Source: an uncultured Lachnospiraceae bacterium (GTDB taxonomy: Bacteria; Bacillota; Clostridia; Lachnospirales; Lachnospiraceae). Taken from it: a stretch of DNA of 51,628 bases. A program made the translations under genes and the position numbers. Positions 28,173 to 37,388 of this stretch are shown here, one piece after another. The notes beneath the pieces were generated by a model, which saw only the letters and a list, made by a program, of their open reading frames with translations, had not been told where the DNA came from and made no database searches. The stretch is from positions 1 to 51,628 of the forward strand of contig CAMOUD010000003.1 in the NCBI GenBank assembly GCA_946626215.1, read 5' to 3'. Positions within the stretch are counted from its first letter, which is position 1; every line of letters begins with the position of its first letter.

Positions 28173-30308
28173 TTATATTCCTCTTCTCTCCAGCCTTTCG
28201 TCCAGGGCCTTCGCGTAGGGCAGAAGGTCCGGGAAGCCGCTGGAGGACAGGAGCTTGAAATTCAGGGGCAGGACGGTGACGCCGTGCCCGAAGAGGGTGA
28301 TATCTCCATCCAGACTGAAATCCGAAAAGAAATAGATCCGGAGGGCCTGGATGGCGCTGATGCCCCGGAGGCACCTGTTCACGTAGGTCCTGGACTGGTC
28401 CAGGTCTCCCATCTGCTCATAGAGATAGGCCGCCGCATATTCATAGCGGTGGATCTCCAGATAGAGCATGTAGTCGGACAAAAGGGACCCGTAGAGGGCA
28501 GCGATGATCTTGTCGCAGTATTCGACCCCCAGATAGGCCTCCCCCATCATGACAGCCAGCTCCAGGGTCTCCCGCATCATCCGGTAGGCCTTCTGGGGCG
28601 GCAGCTGGTCCAGGGCCCGGTCTCCGTATTCCAGGAACCGGCGGAGCCGCTGCACATCCTCCGGCCGGAAGCTCCGATAGATGCCGAACCGCTTATCCAC
28701 CACCGGATCGTTGTCGGCCCCCTGCCGGATCAGCCTGGCGGTCAGCGTCCTCCTGGCCATGTTCATTTCCTGATAGACCCGGTCCGATTCCCGAAGAAGG
28801 GCCTTGTCCGGAGCCGCGGCAGGACTCCCGAACAGCGCTGTGGGAGACTTGGCCTCCCCGCCGGCGATGGCCCTGAGGATCAGGGTCTTCAAGGCGTCGA
28901 AGGAATACCAGATCACCCGGACAAAAAAGTCGGGCTCGCTGCTGCAGAGCATGGTATCCCGGAAGACCGGCAGGTATTCCCGGGAGACCTCCCAGGAGAA
29001 ATCCGGGGGGACGAACACGATGGGCTCCGGAGCCCCTGAGATCGCCCGGAGGCCCAGGGCCATTTCCAGCTCCGCCGCGGGCCACTGCTTCCGGACGCTG
29101 GTCTCATCGGCAAAGGCAATGAAATAATCCGCCACCAGCAGGCCCATGAAGATGGACCGCCGCCAGGAGCTGCCCCGGGGAATCCCTTCCTTATCCACAA
29201 AGCATTCGATCCCTGCCTCCCGGCAGAGGGCAAAGAGCTCATCGACCCTCTGGCAGGCCCAGGGAGAGGAATGGGTATAGGAAACAAAGATCCGGATCCT
29301 CTTCCCTCCTGTCCAGGCTTTCCTGAGGGCGTTGGTGATGGGCCTTCGGCCTGAATCCCTGAGCATCCTGGCCAGAGCGGACTTGTCCGCTCCCGTGCTC
29401 ATGGTCTTGTCCAGGGCCCGGAAGCGCCTGAACCGGCTTCCCACCACCCGTCTTCTGCGGAGGATATCCAGGACCAGGTCCAGGATAAAGCCCGGAAAGA
29501 CCAGGAACCAGATGGGGCCCGGCTCCTCCAGAAAGGCCGCCAGTCCTCCCGGGGCCGCCATGGCCAGAAGGAGGAACAGAAAGACATCCGGCGGATAGGA
29601 CACCAGCCGGTCGTATTCGTTGACCGCCCCGGACAGGCCCTTCTGAAAGACGCCTGCCAGCACGGAAAAAAGCATGATCCATCCCAGCCAGACCGTGAAG
29701 GGAAGAATAAAGACCTGCCAGCTCCTGACAAGAGCCAGAGGCCCCGGCAGGACGGGCAGCCATTTCCCGAATACCATCAGGCCAAAGAGGAAAAGACTGT
29801 ATCCCAAAGAAAAGACTGTCAGGACCGTCGCCCCCCAGCCCAGATAAAAGTCTGCCTGCCGGTGAAGAGAGGTCCTTTTCCTTTCCCGGGCCTGCTGCTC
29901 CCAGGTCTCCAGATAGAGGCGGATCTGGCCCGCCAGCTCATGAAGATCGGTCCCGGCCGTGATCTGGACCACGTCTCCCAGGAGTGCAAGGGCGGAATCC
30001 TCTCCTCTCCCCAGAATCTCCAGGAATTCTTCCCCTGAAAGGTCGGCCGGGAACACATAGGCCCTGAGGTCCTGGGCGTCCTCCCGGCTGAACCTGTCCG
30101 TGATCCTCCGGCTCAGCGCCTGAAAGCTCTCCCCGGTCCCATAGCTTTTCCGGTAGGGCAGGATCAGGGCCCGGGGAAGGTCTGACCGGCAGGCCTCCTC
30201 CAAAGTCACGCTCCTGAGAGAGCAGGAGGAAGGAAGGAGCCTCTCCAGGCTCCGCCGGATCCCTTCCAGGTCAGGGGACCTGTCCGTGATGAACCATAAG
30301 GTTTCCAT
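28173..30308 (-). CDS. Membrane-anchored TIR-domain protein (711 aa)
   Basis: Central TIR domain KRIRIFVSYTHSSPWACQRVDELFALCREAGIECFVDKEGIPRGSSWRRSIFMGLLVADYFIAFADETSVRKQWPAAELEMAL (about aa 337-440); hydrophobic helices at aa ~155-283; helical C-terminus. Confidence 0.85.
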   Translation of the reverse strand: METLWFITDRSPDLEGIRRSLERLLPSSCSLRSVTLEEACRSDLPRALILPYRKSYGTGESFQALSRRITDRFSREDAQDLRAYVFPADLSGEEFLEILGRGEDSALALLGDVVQITAGTDLHELAGQIRLYLETWEQQARERKRTSLHRQADFYLGWGATVLTVFSLGYSLFLFGLMVFGKWLPVLPGPLALVRSWQVFILPFTVWLGWIMLFSVLAGVFQKGLSGAVNEYDRLVSYPPDVFLFLLLAMAAPGGLAAFLEEPGPIWFLVFPGFILDLVLDILRRRRVVGSRFRRFRALDKTMSTGADKSALARMLRDSGRRPITNALRKAWTGGKRIRIFVSYTHSSPWACQRVDELFALCREAGIECFVDKEGIPRGSSWRRSIFMGLLVADYFIAFADETSVRKQWPAAELEMALGLRAISGAPEPIVFVPPDFSWEVSREYLPVFRDTMLCSSEPDFFVRVIWYSFDALKTLILRAIAGGEAKSPTALFGSPAAAPDKALLRESDRVYQEMNMARRTLTARLIRQGADNDPVVDKRFGIYRSFRPEDVQRLRRFLEYGDRALDQLPPQKAYRMMRETLELAVMMGEAYLGVEYCDKIIAALYGSLLSDYMLYLEIHRYEYAAAYLYEQMGDLDQSRTYVNRCLRGISAIQALRIYFFSDFSLDGDITLFGHGVTVLPLNFKLLSSSGFPDLLPYAKALDERLERRGI

Positions 30309-30323
30309 ACTCTCCTCCTTTCC

Positions 30324-30797
30324 TCATCGGCCGGGCAGAAAGCTGATGGCCGTCGCCAGGCCGTCCGGAAAGATCCGGGAAAAGACCAGAAAATAGATCA
30401 GGGCGTACAGGACCTCCACCAGAAGGCTCATAAGAACGGGCCTGCGGACAAAGCGCATGTCCCGGTCTGACAGAATGAAGGAGAACTCGACCAGGAGGAG
30501 GAAGCAGAAGAGGGCGAACAGGACAAAAAAGAGGGCCCGGACCAGGGGAGGCTGCATGAAGACAGCGACTCCGGCCAGGATCAGGGAAAGTCCCCTGCAG
30601 AGGGTCCCCCATCTGCGGATCCGAAGGATGGCGTTCCCCTGGGCGGCCAGCTCCGCGCTTCCGTCAAAGGCTTCCCTGAGCTCATAGATCAGGGGCGTAA
30701 GCCTGGCCCAGGTAAAAATGACCTGAAGGGCGAAATGGCAGACAGAAAGTCCGAAGGCGGCAAGAAGCGGAACAAATCGAGACAGGTTGACCAGCAT
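30324..30797 (-). CDS. Small 4-TM membrane protein, partner of TIR protein
   Basis: Start at MLVNLSRFVPLL (GGGAGG upstream) rather than 30866; four hydrophobic stretches; 15-bp gap to TIR gene. Confidence 0.8.
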   Translation of the reverse strand: MLVNLSRFVPLLAAFGLSVCHFALQVIFTWARLTPLIYELREAFDGSAELAAQGNAILRIRRWGTLCRGLSLILAGVAVFMQPPLVRALFFVLFALFCFLLLVEFSFILSDRDMRFVRRPVLMSLLVEVLYALIYFLVFSRIFPDGLATAISFLPGR

Positions 30798-30864
30798 ATG
30801 GATACCTCCCGGCCGGACAGGCCTTTTTCCAGAACATGAAACACAGCATGATCGATATACCGTC

Positions 30865-30873
30865 ATTATAGCA
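30865..30873 (-). promoter_or_regulatory. Extended -10 promoter of TIR operon
   Basis: minus strand TGCTATAAT; weak -35. Confidence 0.5.
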
Positions 30874-30933
30874 TTGTATATAGGACATTTGAGGAAAGGG
30901 GCCCTTTTTTTTGAATTCCGGTCAGAAAGAAAA

Positions 30934-30959
30934 AGGACCCGCCCCGAAGGACGGATCCT
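30934..30959 (-). terminator. Terminator downstream of rsgA
   Basis: minus strand AGGATCCGTCC-TTCG-GGGCGGGTCCT (G.U wobbles) followed by TTTTTCTTTCT. Confidence 0.85.
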
Positions 30960-30998
30960 GCGTCTTCATGGATCCTGACAGTCCGGCTTTCCTTCCCG

Positions 30999-31913
30999 TC
31001 ACCGCTGGGAAGGCCTGCCGTCCTTTTTCCTGTAGACGGGCCGCTGGCCCTTAAGCTCCTTGAAGAGCTCGGTATAGTTCCGGTAGCGGATGCCGGAGAT
31101 CTCTCCTGCCTTCAGGGCTTCCTTGACCGCGCAGCCGGGCTCGGATATATGGTTGCAGCCCTGGAAGCGGCACTGATCCTGGCGGGATACGAATTCCGGA
31201 TAGTAGGCCTTGAGGTCCTCCGCCTCCAGGTCCTGGAGATAGAGGGAGGTAAAGCCGGGCGTATCCACCAGGAAGGTATCCTCACCTGCGGACAGAAGCT
31301 CCACATGCCGGGTCGTATTCTTCCCCCGGCCGATCTTGCGGGAAAGCTCTCCCGTTTCCATGTTGGCCCGGGGACAGAGCCGGTTGATCAGGGTCGATTT
31401 GCCGGCCCCGGAGGGCCCGGTAATGACCGTGGTCCTGCCGGAAAGAGCCTCCTCCAGGTCCTCCAGGGAATCCTGCTCCATGGCGGAAATGAAGAAGACA
31501 CGGCATCCGCAGGCCTCATAGGTCTCCCTGAGCTCCCGGATCTCCTCTTCCCTGGCCAGATCCTTCTTATTAAAACAGAGGATGGCGTCCAGGTCCTTCC
31601 GGCCCAGGATCAGGAGGAAGCGGTCCACCATGTTGTAGGAGGGGACCGGATAGTTGATGGCAAAGACCAGCAGGGCCTGGTCGACGTTGGCCACATTGGG
31701 CCGGATCAGGTCATTGGTCCTGGGCAGGAGCTGGCGGATATGGCCCTCCATGGGGTCGCTGACCGTATCCGTGATGTCGAATTCCACATCGTCCCCCACC
31801 AGAGGCTTCTGCTTCAGGGCCCGGAACAGGCCCTTGGCCCTGCACCTGTATAGGCCGCCTTCCGTATAGACATCATAGAAGCCGGCAACGCTTTTGATGA
31901 TCTTTCCTTTCAA
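30999..31913 (-). CDS. rsgA: Ribosome small subunit-dependent GTPase A
   Basis: Circularly permuted GTPase: ITGPSGAGKSTLINRL, DTPGFTSL, zinc-binding C/H cluster. Confidence 0.97.
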   Translation of the reverse strand: MKGKIIKSVAGFYDVYTEGGLYRCRAKGLFRALKQKPLVGDDVEFDITDTVSDPMEGHIRQLLPRTNDLIRPNVANVDQALLVFAINYPVPSYNMVDRFLLILGRKDLDAILCFNKKDLAREEEIRELRETYEACGCRVFFISAMEQDSLEDLEEALSGRTTVITGPSGAGKSTLINRLCPRANMETGELSRKIGRGKNTTRHVELLSAGEDTFLVDTPGFTSLYLQDLEAEDLKAYYPEFVSRQDQCRFQGCNHISEPGCAVKEALKAGEISGIRYRNYTELFKELKGQRPVYRKKDGRPSQR

Positions 31914-31929
31914 TCTTTCACCTTAGAAA

Positions 31930-34155
31930 TCAATATTCCGCTGTAAAGCTGATCTCGCGGGTAATGGTCCTGGGCTCCGTGATCCGGACAGTCCGGGTCG
32001 TGGTCCTGGGCTCCGGTTCGGGCTGGGGCTCGGCGGGCTGTTCTTCCGCGTCGCCGCCCTCCTCGATCACGGTCTCATCAATGACATCCTCTCCATTGTC
32101 CCCTGCCTGGTCATCGTCCGTCTCTTCCAGAACGACGGTCTCCTCTTTTTCGTAGGTGTAGTCCCAGGTCATGGTCACAATGCCGGAGGAATCAGTGATG
32201 CCCGTATACTGGGATCCCTGATAGGGGAAGGAGGATGTGGTCGTGTCCAGAAGGACCTGACCGGAATTGGTCCTGACCACGATGTGGACCGCTGTCCCGT
32301 CCTCATAGTCGCCGCCCTGGCTGCCGTCGGCCGTCGAAGGCTTGTCGATGCGGGCTGTATAGGAGTAGGTCATCTGACCGCCGATGGTCAGGTCGACCGC
32401 CGTGCCCTCATCCACATAGGTGGACTTGAGGACAGACTGCCCGATGACCTTGCCGATCTCGGAATTGTTCATGGTAATGACGGTGCGGACCGTACCGACG
32501 GTCAGCCCCATCTGGCTCAGCATGCTCCTGGCCGCCTCTTCGGAAAGGCCGGTCAGGTCGATCATCTGGACCTTGCCCTCCAGGTCGGGGCCTGTGGAGA
32601 CGGTGATGGCCACCGTTGAGCCGTGCTCTGCCAGAACGGCAGGCTCCGGCGTCTGGGAAATGACGCATCCTTCTTCGATCTTTTCAGAAGCGGCCTCCGT
32701 GACCGTCACTTCAAAGCCGGCCTCCGTCAGGATCTCCTCCGCTTCTTCCCGGGTCTTTCCAAGGACGTCCGGCACCTCCACGCCTTCATCGGCGGAGACG
32801 GTCAGGATGACCGTGGTCCCTACCTCGACCTCCGATCCCTCTTCCACGCTGGAGCCTATGACCAGGCCGGGATCGAATTCATCGGTGATCTGCAGCTCCA
32901 CCCGGGGCACCAGGCTCCGGCTGGTCACCAGTTCTCTGGCCACTTCCTCGGTCTTTCCGATGACCTCGGGCATGACCGTCATGGCGGCCTGCTCCTGGGT
33001 CTGTCCCATCAGATGGATCCAGCCCAGCCGGTCCGCCGCGATGACGATGATGATGATGCCAACGATAATGGCGGCCGCGATGGAGATGATGGAGGTCATC
33101 CGCTCCGTGCGGCTGTCCTTCTCCTCTTCCTCCTCATCGTAGTCGTCGTCATCCGGGACAAAGCTCCCGCCGCCATGGCCGCCCCGGACAGTCTCCGCGC
33201 CGGAAACGGGCGTTTCCGCAACGGCCTCCGCCGTCTCGGCAGCCGCCGCGGCAGCGATGGTCTTCCTTTCTTCCTCCGTCATGGGCCTGGTGGCTCCCAG
33301 GTCCTCGGGATTGACCCGTTTGACAAAGCTGCCGTCCGGGTCCTTGATGCTCCGCCGGAGGTCGCTCATCAGCTCCGCTGTGTTCTGGTAGCGCCTCTCG
33401 GGGCTCTTTTCACAGCACTTCAGGATGATCTGCTCCACGCTGTAGGGCAGGTCGGGCACGAAATCCCTGGGAGAAGGCATGGGGTCCTGGATATGCTTGA
33501 TGGCGATGGCCACCGTAGTATCTCCGGTATAGGGGACCTGGCCGGTCACCATCTCAAAGAGGGTGATGCCCAGGGAATAGATATCGGATTTCTCATCCGA
33601 GTAGCCGCCTCTGGCCTGCTCGGGAGAGGTATAGTGGACGGATCCCATGACATTGGCTGTAATGGTGTTGGAGGTCGCGATCTTGGCGATGCCGAAATCC
33701 GTGACCTTGACCTTGCCGTCCTTGGAAATAATGATGTTCTGGGGCTTGATGTCCCTGTGGATAATGTGATTCCGATGGGCAGCCTCAAGGCCCATGGTGA
33801 CCTGGATCGCGATGCTCAGGGCCTCGTTGGCAGGGAGCCGGGTCCTGGATTCAATGTATTTCTTGAGGGTAATGCCGTCCACCAGTTCCATGATGATGAA
33901 GTAGACGCCCTTTTCCTCGCCCACATCGTAGACATTGACGATGTTGGGATGGGTCAGGCCGGCCGCGGCCTGGGCCTCCACCCGGAACTTGGAGACAAAG
34001 TTGGCGTTCTCCGAAAATTCCTGTTTCAGGACCTTGACCGCGACGAACCGGTTCAGCTTGTGGTCCTTGGCTTTATATACATCTGACATGCCGCCGTTGC
34101 CGACCTTTTCAATGATCTCGTAACGGTCCGCGATCAGCATTCCTAGTTTAACCAT
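31930..34155 (-). CDS. prkC: Stk1/PrkC-type Ser/Thr kinase with PASTA domains
   Basis: DRYEIIEKVGNGGMSDVYKA, HRDIKPQNII, DFGIAK, TM, about three PASTA repeats. Confidence 0.96.
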   Translation of the reverse strand: MVKLGMLIADRYEIIEKVGNGGMSDVYKAKDHKLNRFVAVKVLKQEFSENANFVSKFRVEAQAAAGLTHPNIVNVYDVGEEKGVYFIIMELVDGITLKKYIESRTRLPANEALSIAIQVTMGLEAAHRNHIIHRDIKPQNIIISKDGKVKVTDFGIAKIATSNTITANVMGSVHYTSPEQARGGYSDEKSDIYSLGITLFEMVTGQVPYTGDTTVAIAIKHIQDPMPSPRDFVPDLPYSVEQIILKCCEKSPERRYQNTAELMSDLRRSIKDPDGSFVKRVNPEDLGATRPMTEEERKTIAAAAAAETAEAVAETPVSGAETVRGGHGGGSFVPDDDDYDEEEEEKDSRTERMTSIISIAAAIIVGIIIIVIAADRLGWIHLMGQTQEQAAMTVMPEVIGKTEEVARELVTSRSLVPRVELQITDEFDPGLVIGSSVEEGSEVEVGTTVILTVSADEGVEVPDVLGKTREEAEEILTEAGFEVTVTEAASEKIEEGCVISQTPEPAVLAEHGSTVAITVSTGPDLEGKVQMIDLTGLSEEAARSMLSQMGLTVGTVRTVITMNNSEIGKVIGQSVLKSTYVDEGTAVDLTIGGQMTYSYTARIDKPSTADGSQGGDYEDGTAVHIVVRTNSGQVLLDTTTSSFPYQGSQYTGITDSSGIVTMTWDYTYEKEETVVLEETDDDQAGDNGEDVIDETVIEEGGDAEEQPAEPQPEPEPRTTTRTVRITEPRTITREISFTAEY

Positions 34156-34227
34156 ATCAACCTCACACACATTCAGACAGTCTGCAGGTTCCTCCCGTCC
34201 CGGCGGGGCAGGTCCGGTCCCCCGGAC

Positions 34228-34977
34228 TCAGCTTTCCCTGCCGAAGCAGACGAGAATGACGGAAATGTTGTCAAGGCCTCCCTTTTCATTGGCCCTGTCC
34301 AGGAGGAGTCCTGCCGCCTCGGCCGGATCCTCATGGGTCCTGACGATCGATTCGATCTCGGCCTCTTCCACCATGTTGGTAAGGCCGTCGCTGCAAAGGA
34401 GGAACCAGTCCCCTTCCTGCAGGATTTCTGTGAAGCTGTCTACCCGGAGCCTCTCTTCACTGCCGATGGCCCGGGTGATCACGTTCTTTCTGGGGTGGTG
34501 GACTGCCTGTTCCCTGGTGATGGAACCGGCCCTGACCATTTCCTCCACCAGGGAATGGTCCGTGGTGACCTGGCGCAGGCCGCCTTCCCGGGGAAGGATA
34601 TAGAGCCTGCTGTCTCCCACGTTGTAGACATGGAGCCGGTCTTCCACGACAACGGCGCAGACCGCGGTGGTCCCCATGCCGCTGTAGCGGAAGTCGCTGG
34701 CGGCAATGGCCCTGAGGCCTGCGTTGATCATACTGAAGGCGTACGGAATGACAGCGTCCGGATCCGGATCCGAGGCCCCCCTGCAGATCTCGATCAGTCT
34801 GTCTCTGGTATAGGAGGAGGCGTATTCGCCGCCCTTATGGCCGCCCATGCCGTCCGCGACCAGATAGAGGTCGGGCAGAAGGCCGACGGGGCCGTCGCTG
34901 GCGAATACACTGTCCTGATTCATTCTTCTGTGTCTTCCGACATCAGAAACCGCAAAAGACTTGCTCATAGCTTTCAA
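34228..34977 (-). CDS. PP2C-type Stp1/PrpC phosphatase
   Basis: VGRHRRMNQDSV, VADGMGGHKGGE, LLCSDGLTNMV, GLDNISVILV. Confidence 0.96.
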   Translation of the reverse strand: MKAMSKSFAVSDVGRHRRMNQDSVFASDGPVGLLPDLYLVADGMGGHKGGEYASSYTRDRLIEICRGASDPDPDAVIPYAFSMINAGLRAIAASDFRYSGMGTTAVCAVVVEDRLHVYNVGDSRLYILPREGGLRQVTTDHSLVEEMVRAGSITREQAVHHPRKNVITRAIGSEERLRVDSFTEILQEGDWFLLCSDGLTNMVEEAEIESIVRTHEDPAEAAGLLLDRANEKGGLDNISVILVCFGRES

Positions 34978-36033
34978 TTACCCCTGCTCACTGGGTGCGG
35001 AGACCTCCGCGTCCTTCAGACGGCGGTGGCGGAGCTGGCCGCAGGCGCCGTCGATATCTCTCCCCAATACTCTCCTAATACTAACATTAATGCCCATATT
35101 TTCAAGTTTCTTTTTGAATTCTCTGACAGCCCTGTCATCGGGATGGCGGTAGTTCCGCTCCCGGACCGGATTGACCGGGATCAGATTGATATGGGCCTTC
35201 AGAGGGCCGGCCAGGGCGGCCAGGCCCCGGGCGTCCTCCTCCGAATCATTGACGTCCGCGATCAGGCTGTATTCGAAGGTGACCTGACGGCCCGTCTTTT
35301 TAAAATAGTAGGAACAGGCGTCCATGAGCTCCGCGATCGAATAGGTGTTGGCGATGGGCATGATGGTCCTTCTCTTCTCGTCCGTCACGGCGTGAAGGGA
35401 AAGGGCCAGGGATACGGACAGGCCCAGGTCCGCGAAATCCCGCATCCGGGGCACCAGCCCGCAGGTGGATACGGTGATGGACCGCCGGCTCAGGTTCATC
35501 CCCTTCTCATCCGTCAGAAGAGTGAGAAAGCGGACCAGGCTGTCAAAGTTGTCCAGGGGCTCTCCGGTCCCCATGACCACCACATGAGAGATCTTCTCCC
35601 CGGTGATCCTGGCGATCTCATAGATCTGCTCCAGCATCTCCGAGGGAGCCAGGTTCCGGACCAGGCCGTCCAGGGTGGAGGCGCAGAAGCGGCAGCCCAT
35701 CCGGCAGCCCACCTGGGAGGAGATGCAGACCGAATTGCCGAACTTATAGCGCATGAAGACGCTTTCCACCAGGGCGTCGTCCGGCATGGCGAAAAGGAAC
35801 TTCTGGGTCCCGTCCAGGCGGGAGATCTGCCGGTCTATGACCCGGACCCTTGTATAAGGAAAGGACTCCTCCAGCCGGCTCCGCAGGGAGCCCGGCAGGT
35901 TGGTCATGGACGCGTAGTCCGGAGCCAGCTTCCTGTGCATCCAGTCAAAGACCTGGCCGGCCCGGAAGGCGGGCTGGCCCATCTGTTTCATTGTATCCTG
36001 CAGCTCAGGCAGGGTCATGGATTTGATATCCAA
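34978..36033 (-). CDS. rlmN: 23S rRNA (adenine2503-C2)-methyltransferase
   Basis: Radical SAM CxxxCxxC (CRMGCRFCAS), MGTGEPLDNFD. Confidence 0.97.
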   Translation of the reverse strand: MDIKSMTLPELQDTMKQMGQPAFRAGQVFDWMHRKLAPDYASMTNLPGSLRSRLEESFPYTRVRVIDRQISRLDGTQKFLFAMPDDALVESVFMRYKFGNSVCISSQVGCRMGCRFCASTLDGLVRNLAPSEMLEQIYEIARITGEKISHVVVMGTGEPLDNFDSLVRFLTLLTDEKGMNLSRRSITVSTCGLVPRMRDFADLGLSVSLALSLHAVTDEKRRTIMPIANTYSIAELMDACSYYFKKTGRQVTFEYSLIADVNDSEEDARGLAALAGPLKAHINLIPVNPVRERNYRHPDDRAVREFKKKLENMGINVSIRRVLGRDIDGACGQLRHRRLKDAEVSAPSEQG

Positions 36034-37388
36034 GGATCATCCTCCAAAGGCCTGCGGAAGCGGGCCAGGAAAAAGCCGTCCGTCCCATGGATATGGGGCA
36101 GGAGCTGGAGCCGGTTCCCCTCGATACCGGGTATGCCCTCCGGCAGGAAGGGGGCCAGGTCCTCCGGCGCAAGGCCCAGGGTCTCTTCTATATAGGCGGC
36201 GTTCTCCTCATTTTCCAGCCGGTCAATGGTGCAGGTGGAATAAATGAGCACGCCTCCGGGCTTCAGATAGGCGCTGACGTTGGCCAGGATCCTTTTCTGC
36301 AGGTCAGAAAGGGCCGCCAGGTCCTCCTTCCGGACCCTGTGGCGGATATCGGACTTGCGGCTCAGGATCCCAAGGCCCGAGCAGGGCAGGTCGCAGAGCA
36401 GGACGTCGGCCCTTGCCTCCAGGTCCCGGCTCCTGACCAGGGCGTCACGGCTCTCCGCCTCCAGGTTGGAAAGGCCCATCCTGGCAGCGTTCTCCCGGAT
36501 CCTCCTGATCTTGGAATCCCCGATATCAAAGGCCAGGACACGGCCTTCGGGCACCAGGGCCGCCGCGTGCAGGGCCTTGCCGCCGGGGGCGGCGCAGACA
36601 TCGATGACGGTCTCAGCGCCGGACAGGCCGGCAGCCAGGGCAGGGAACATGGAGCTTTCATCCTGGACCGTCCAGAGGCCTTCCTGAAAGCCCGGAAGGT
36701 CCGTGACCTTTCCGGCCCCGGTCAGGCAGAGACAGTCCGGGACCCACCGGCCCCTTTCCACTGTCACGCCCCTTTTCCTGAGCCTCTCCGCCAGGTCCTG
36801 TCTCTCCCTGTCTGTCAGGGAGGGAGCCAGGCGTACGCAGAGGGGCCGGATCCGGTCCATGGCAGCCAGGAGCTTTTCTGTCTCCTCCCGGCCCAGCTGG
36901 TCCTCCCAGAGGGAGACGATCCAGGCCGGCATGGAGTAGCGGACCGACAGGTCCTCTCCCTCCAGGCCAGGCACCAGGCCCGCCGCGTGGTCCCTGGCGG
37001 CATGCCGCAGGACCCCGTTCACGAAGCCGGACAGGTTTCCCATGCCCCGCTTCCGGACCAGGCGGACAGCCTCATCGCAGGCGGCGGCGTCCGGGACAGA
37101 ATCCATATAGAGGATCTGGTAGAGACCGGTCCTGAGGACCTGGCGGATCAGGGGCCTCTGGGAGGCCATGGGCCTTCCGGAATAGCCCTCCAGGACCCGG
37201 TCCAGGCCGATCTGCTTTTCCAGGGTCCCCTGGCAGAGCCTCTTGATGAAGGCCTTACGGATCTCCTCCCGGCCGTCCAGGCTGTCCAGGACTTCCTTCA
37301 GGACAGCGCCGGGATAGGTGCCCTCCTTCTCCGCCCGCATCAGGACATCCGCCGCGATCTCTCTTTCGGAAGGGGCCTTCCGGCTCAT
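36015..37388 (-). CDS. rsmB: 16S rRNA (cytosine967-C5)-methyltransferase
   Basis: NusB-like N-domain, VCAAPGGKALH, DLPCSGLGILSRKSDIR, YSTCTI. Confidence 0.96.
   Translation of the reverse strand: MSRKAPSEREIAADVLMRAEKEGTYPGAVLKEVLDSLDGREEIRKAFIKRLCQGTLEKQIGLDRVLEGYSGRPMASQRPLIRQVLRTGLYQILYMDSVPDAAACDEAVRLVRKRGMGNLSGFVNGVLRHAARDHAAGLVPGLEGEDLSVRYSMPAWIVSLWEDQLGREETEKLLAAMDRIRPLCVRLAPSLTDRERQDLAERLRKRGVTVERGRWVPDCLCLTGAGKVTDLPGFQEGLWTVQDESSMFPALAAGLSGAETVIDVCAAPGGKALHAAALVPEGRVLAFDIGDSKIRRIRENAARMGLSNLEAESRDALVRSRDLEARADVLLCDLPCSGLGILSRKSDIRHRVRKEDLAALSDLQKRILANVSAYLKPGGVLIYSTCTIDRLENEENAAYIEETLGLAPEDLAPFLPEGIPGIEGNRLQLLPHIHGTDGFFLARFRRPLEDDPWISNP

Noticed and set aside
32623-34086. 487-aa plus-strand ORF (DDDDDANDNGGRDGDDGG...)
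   Set aside because: Antisense to prkC; composition artefact
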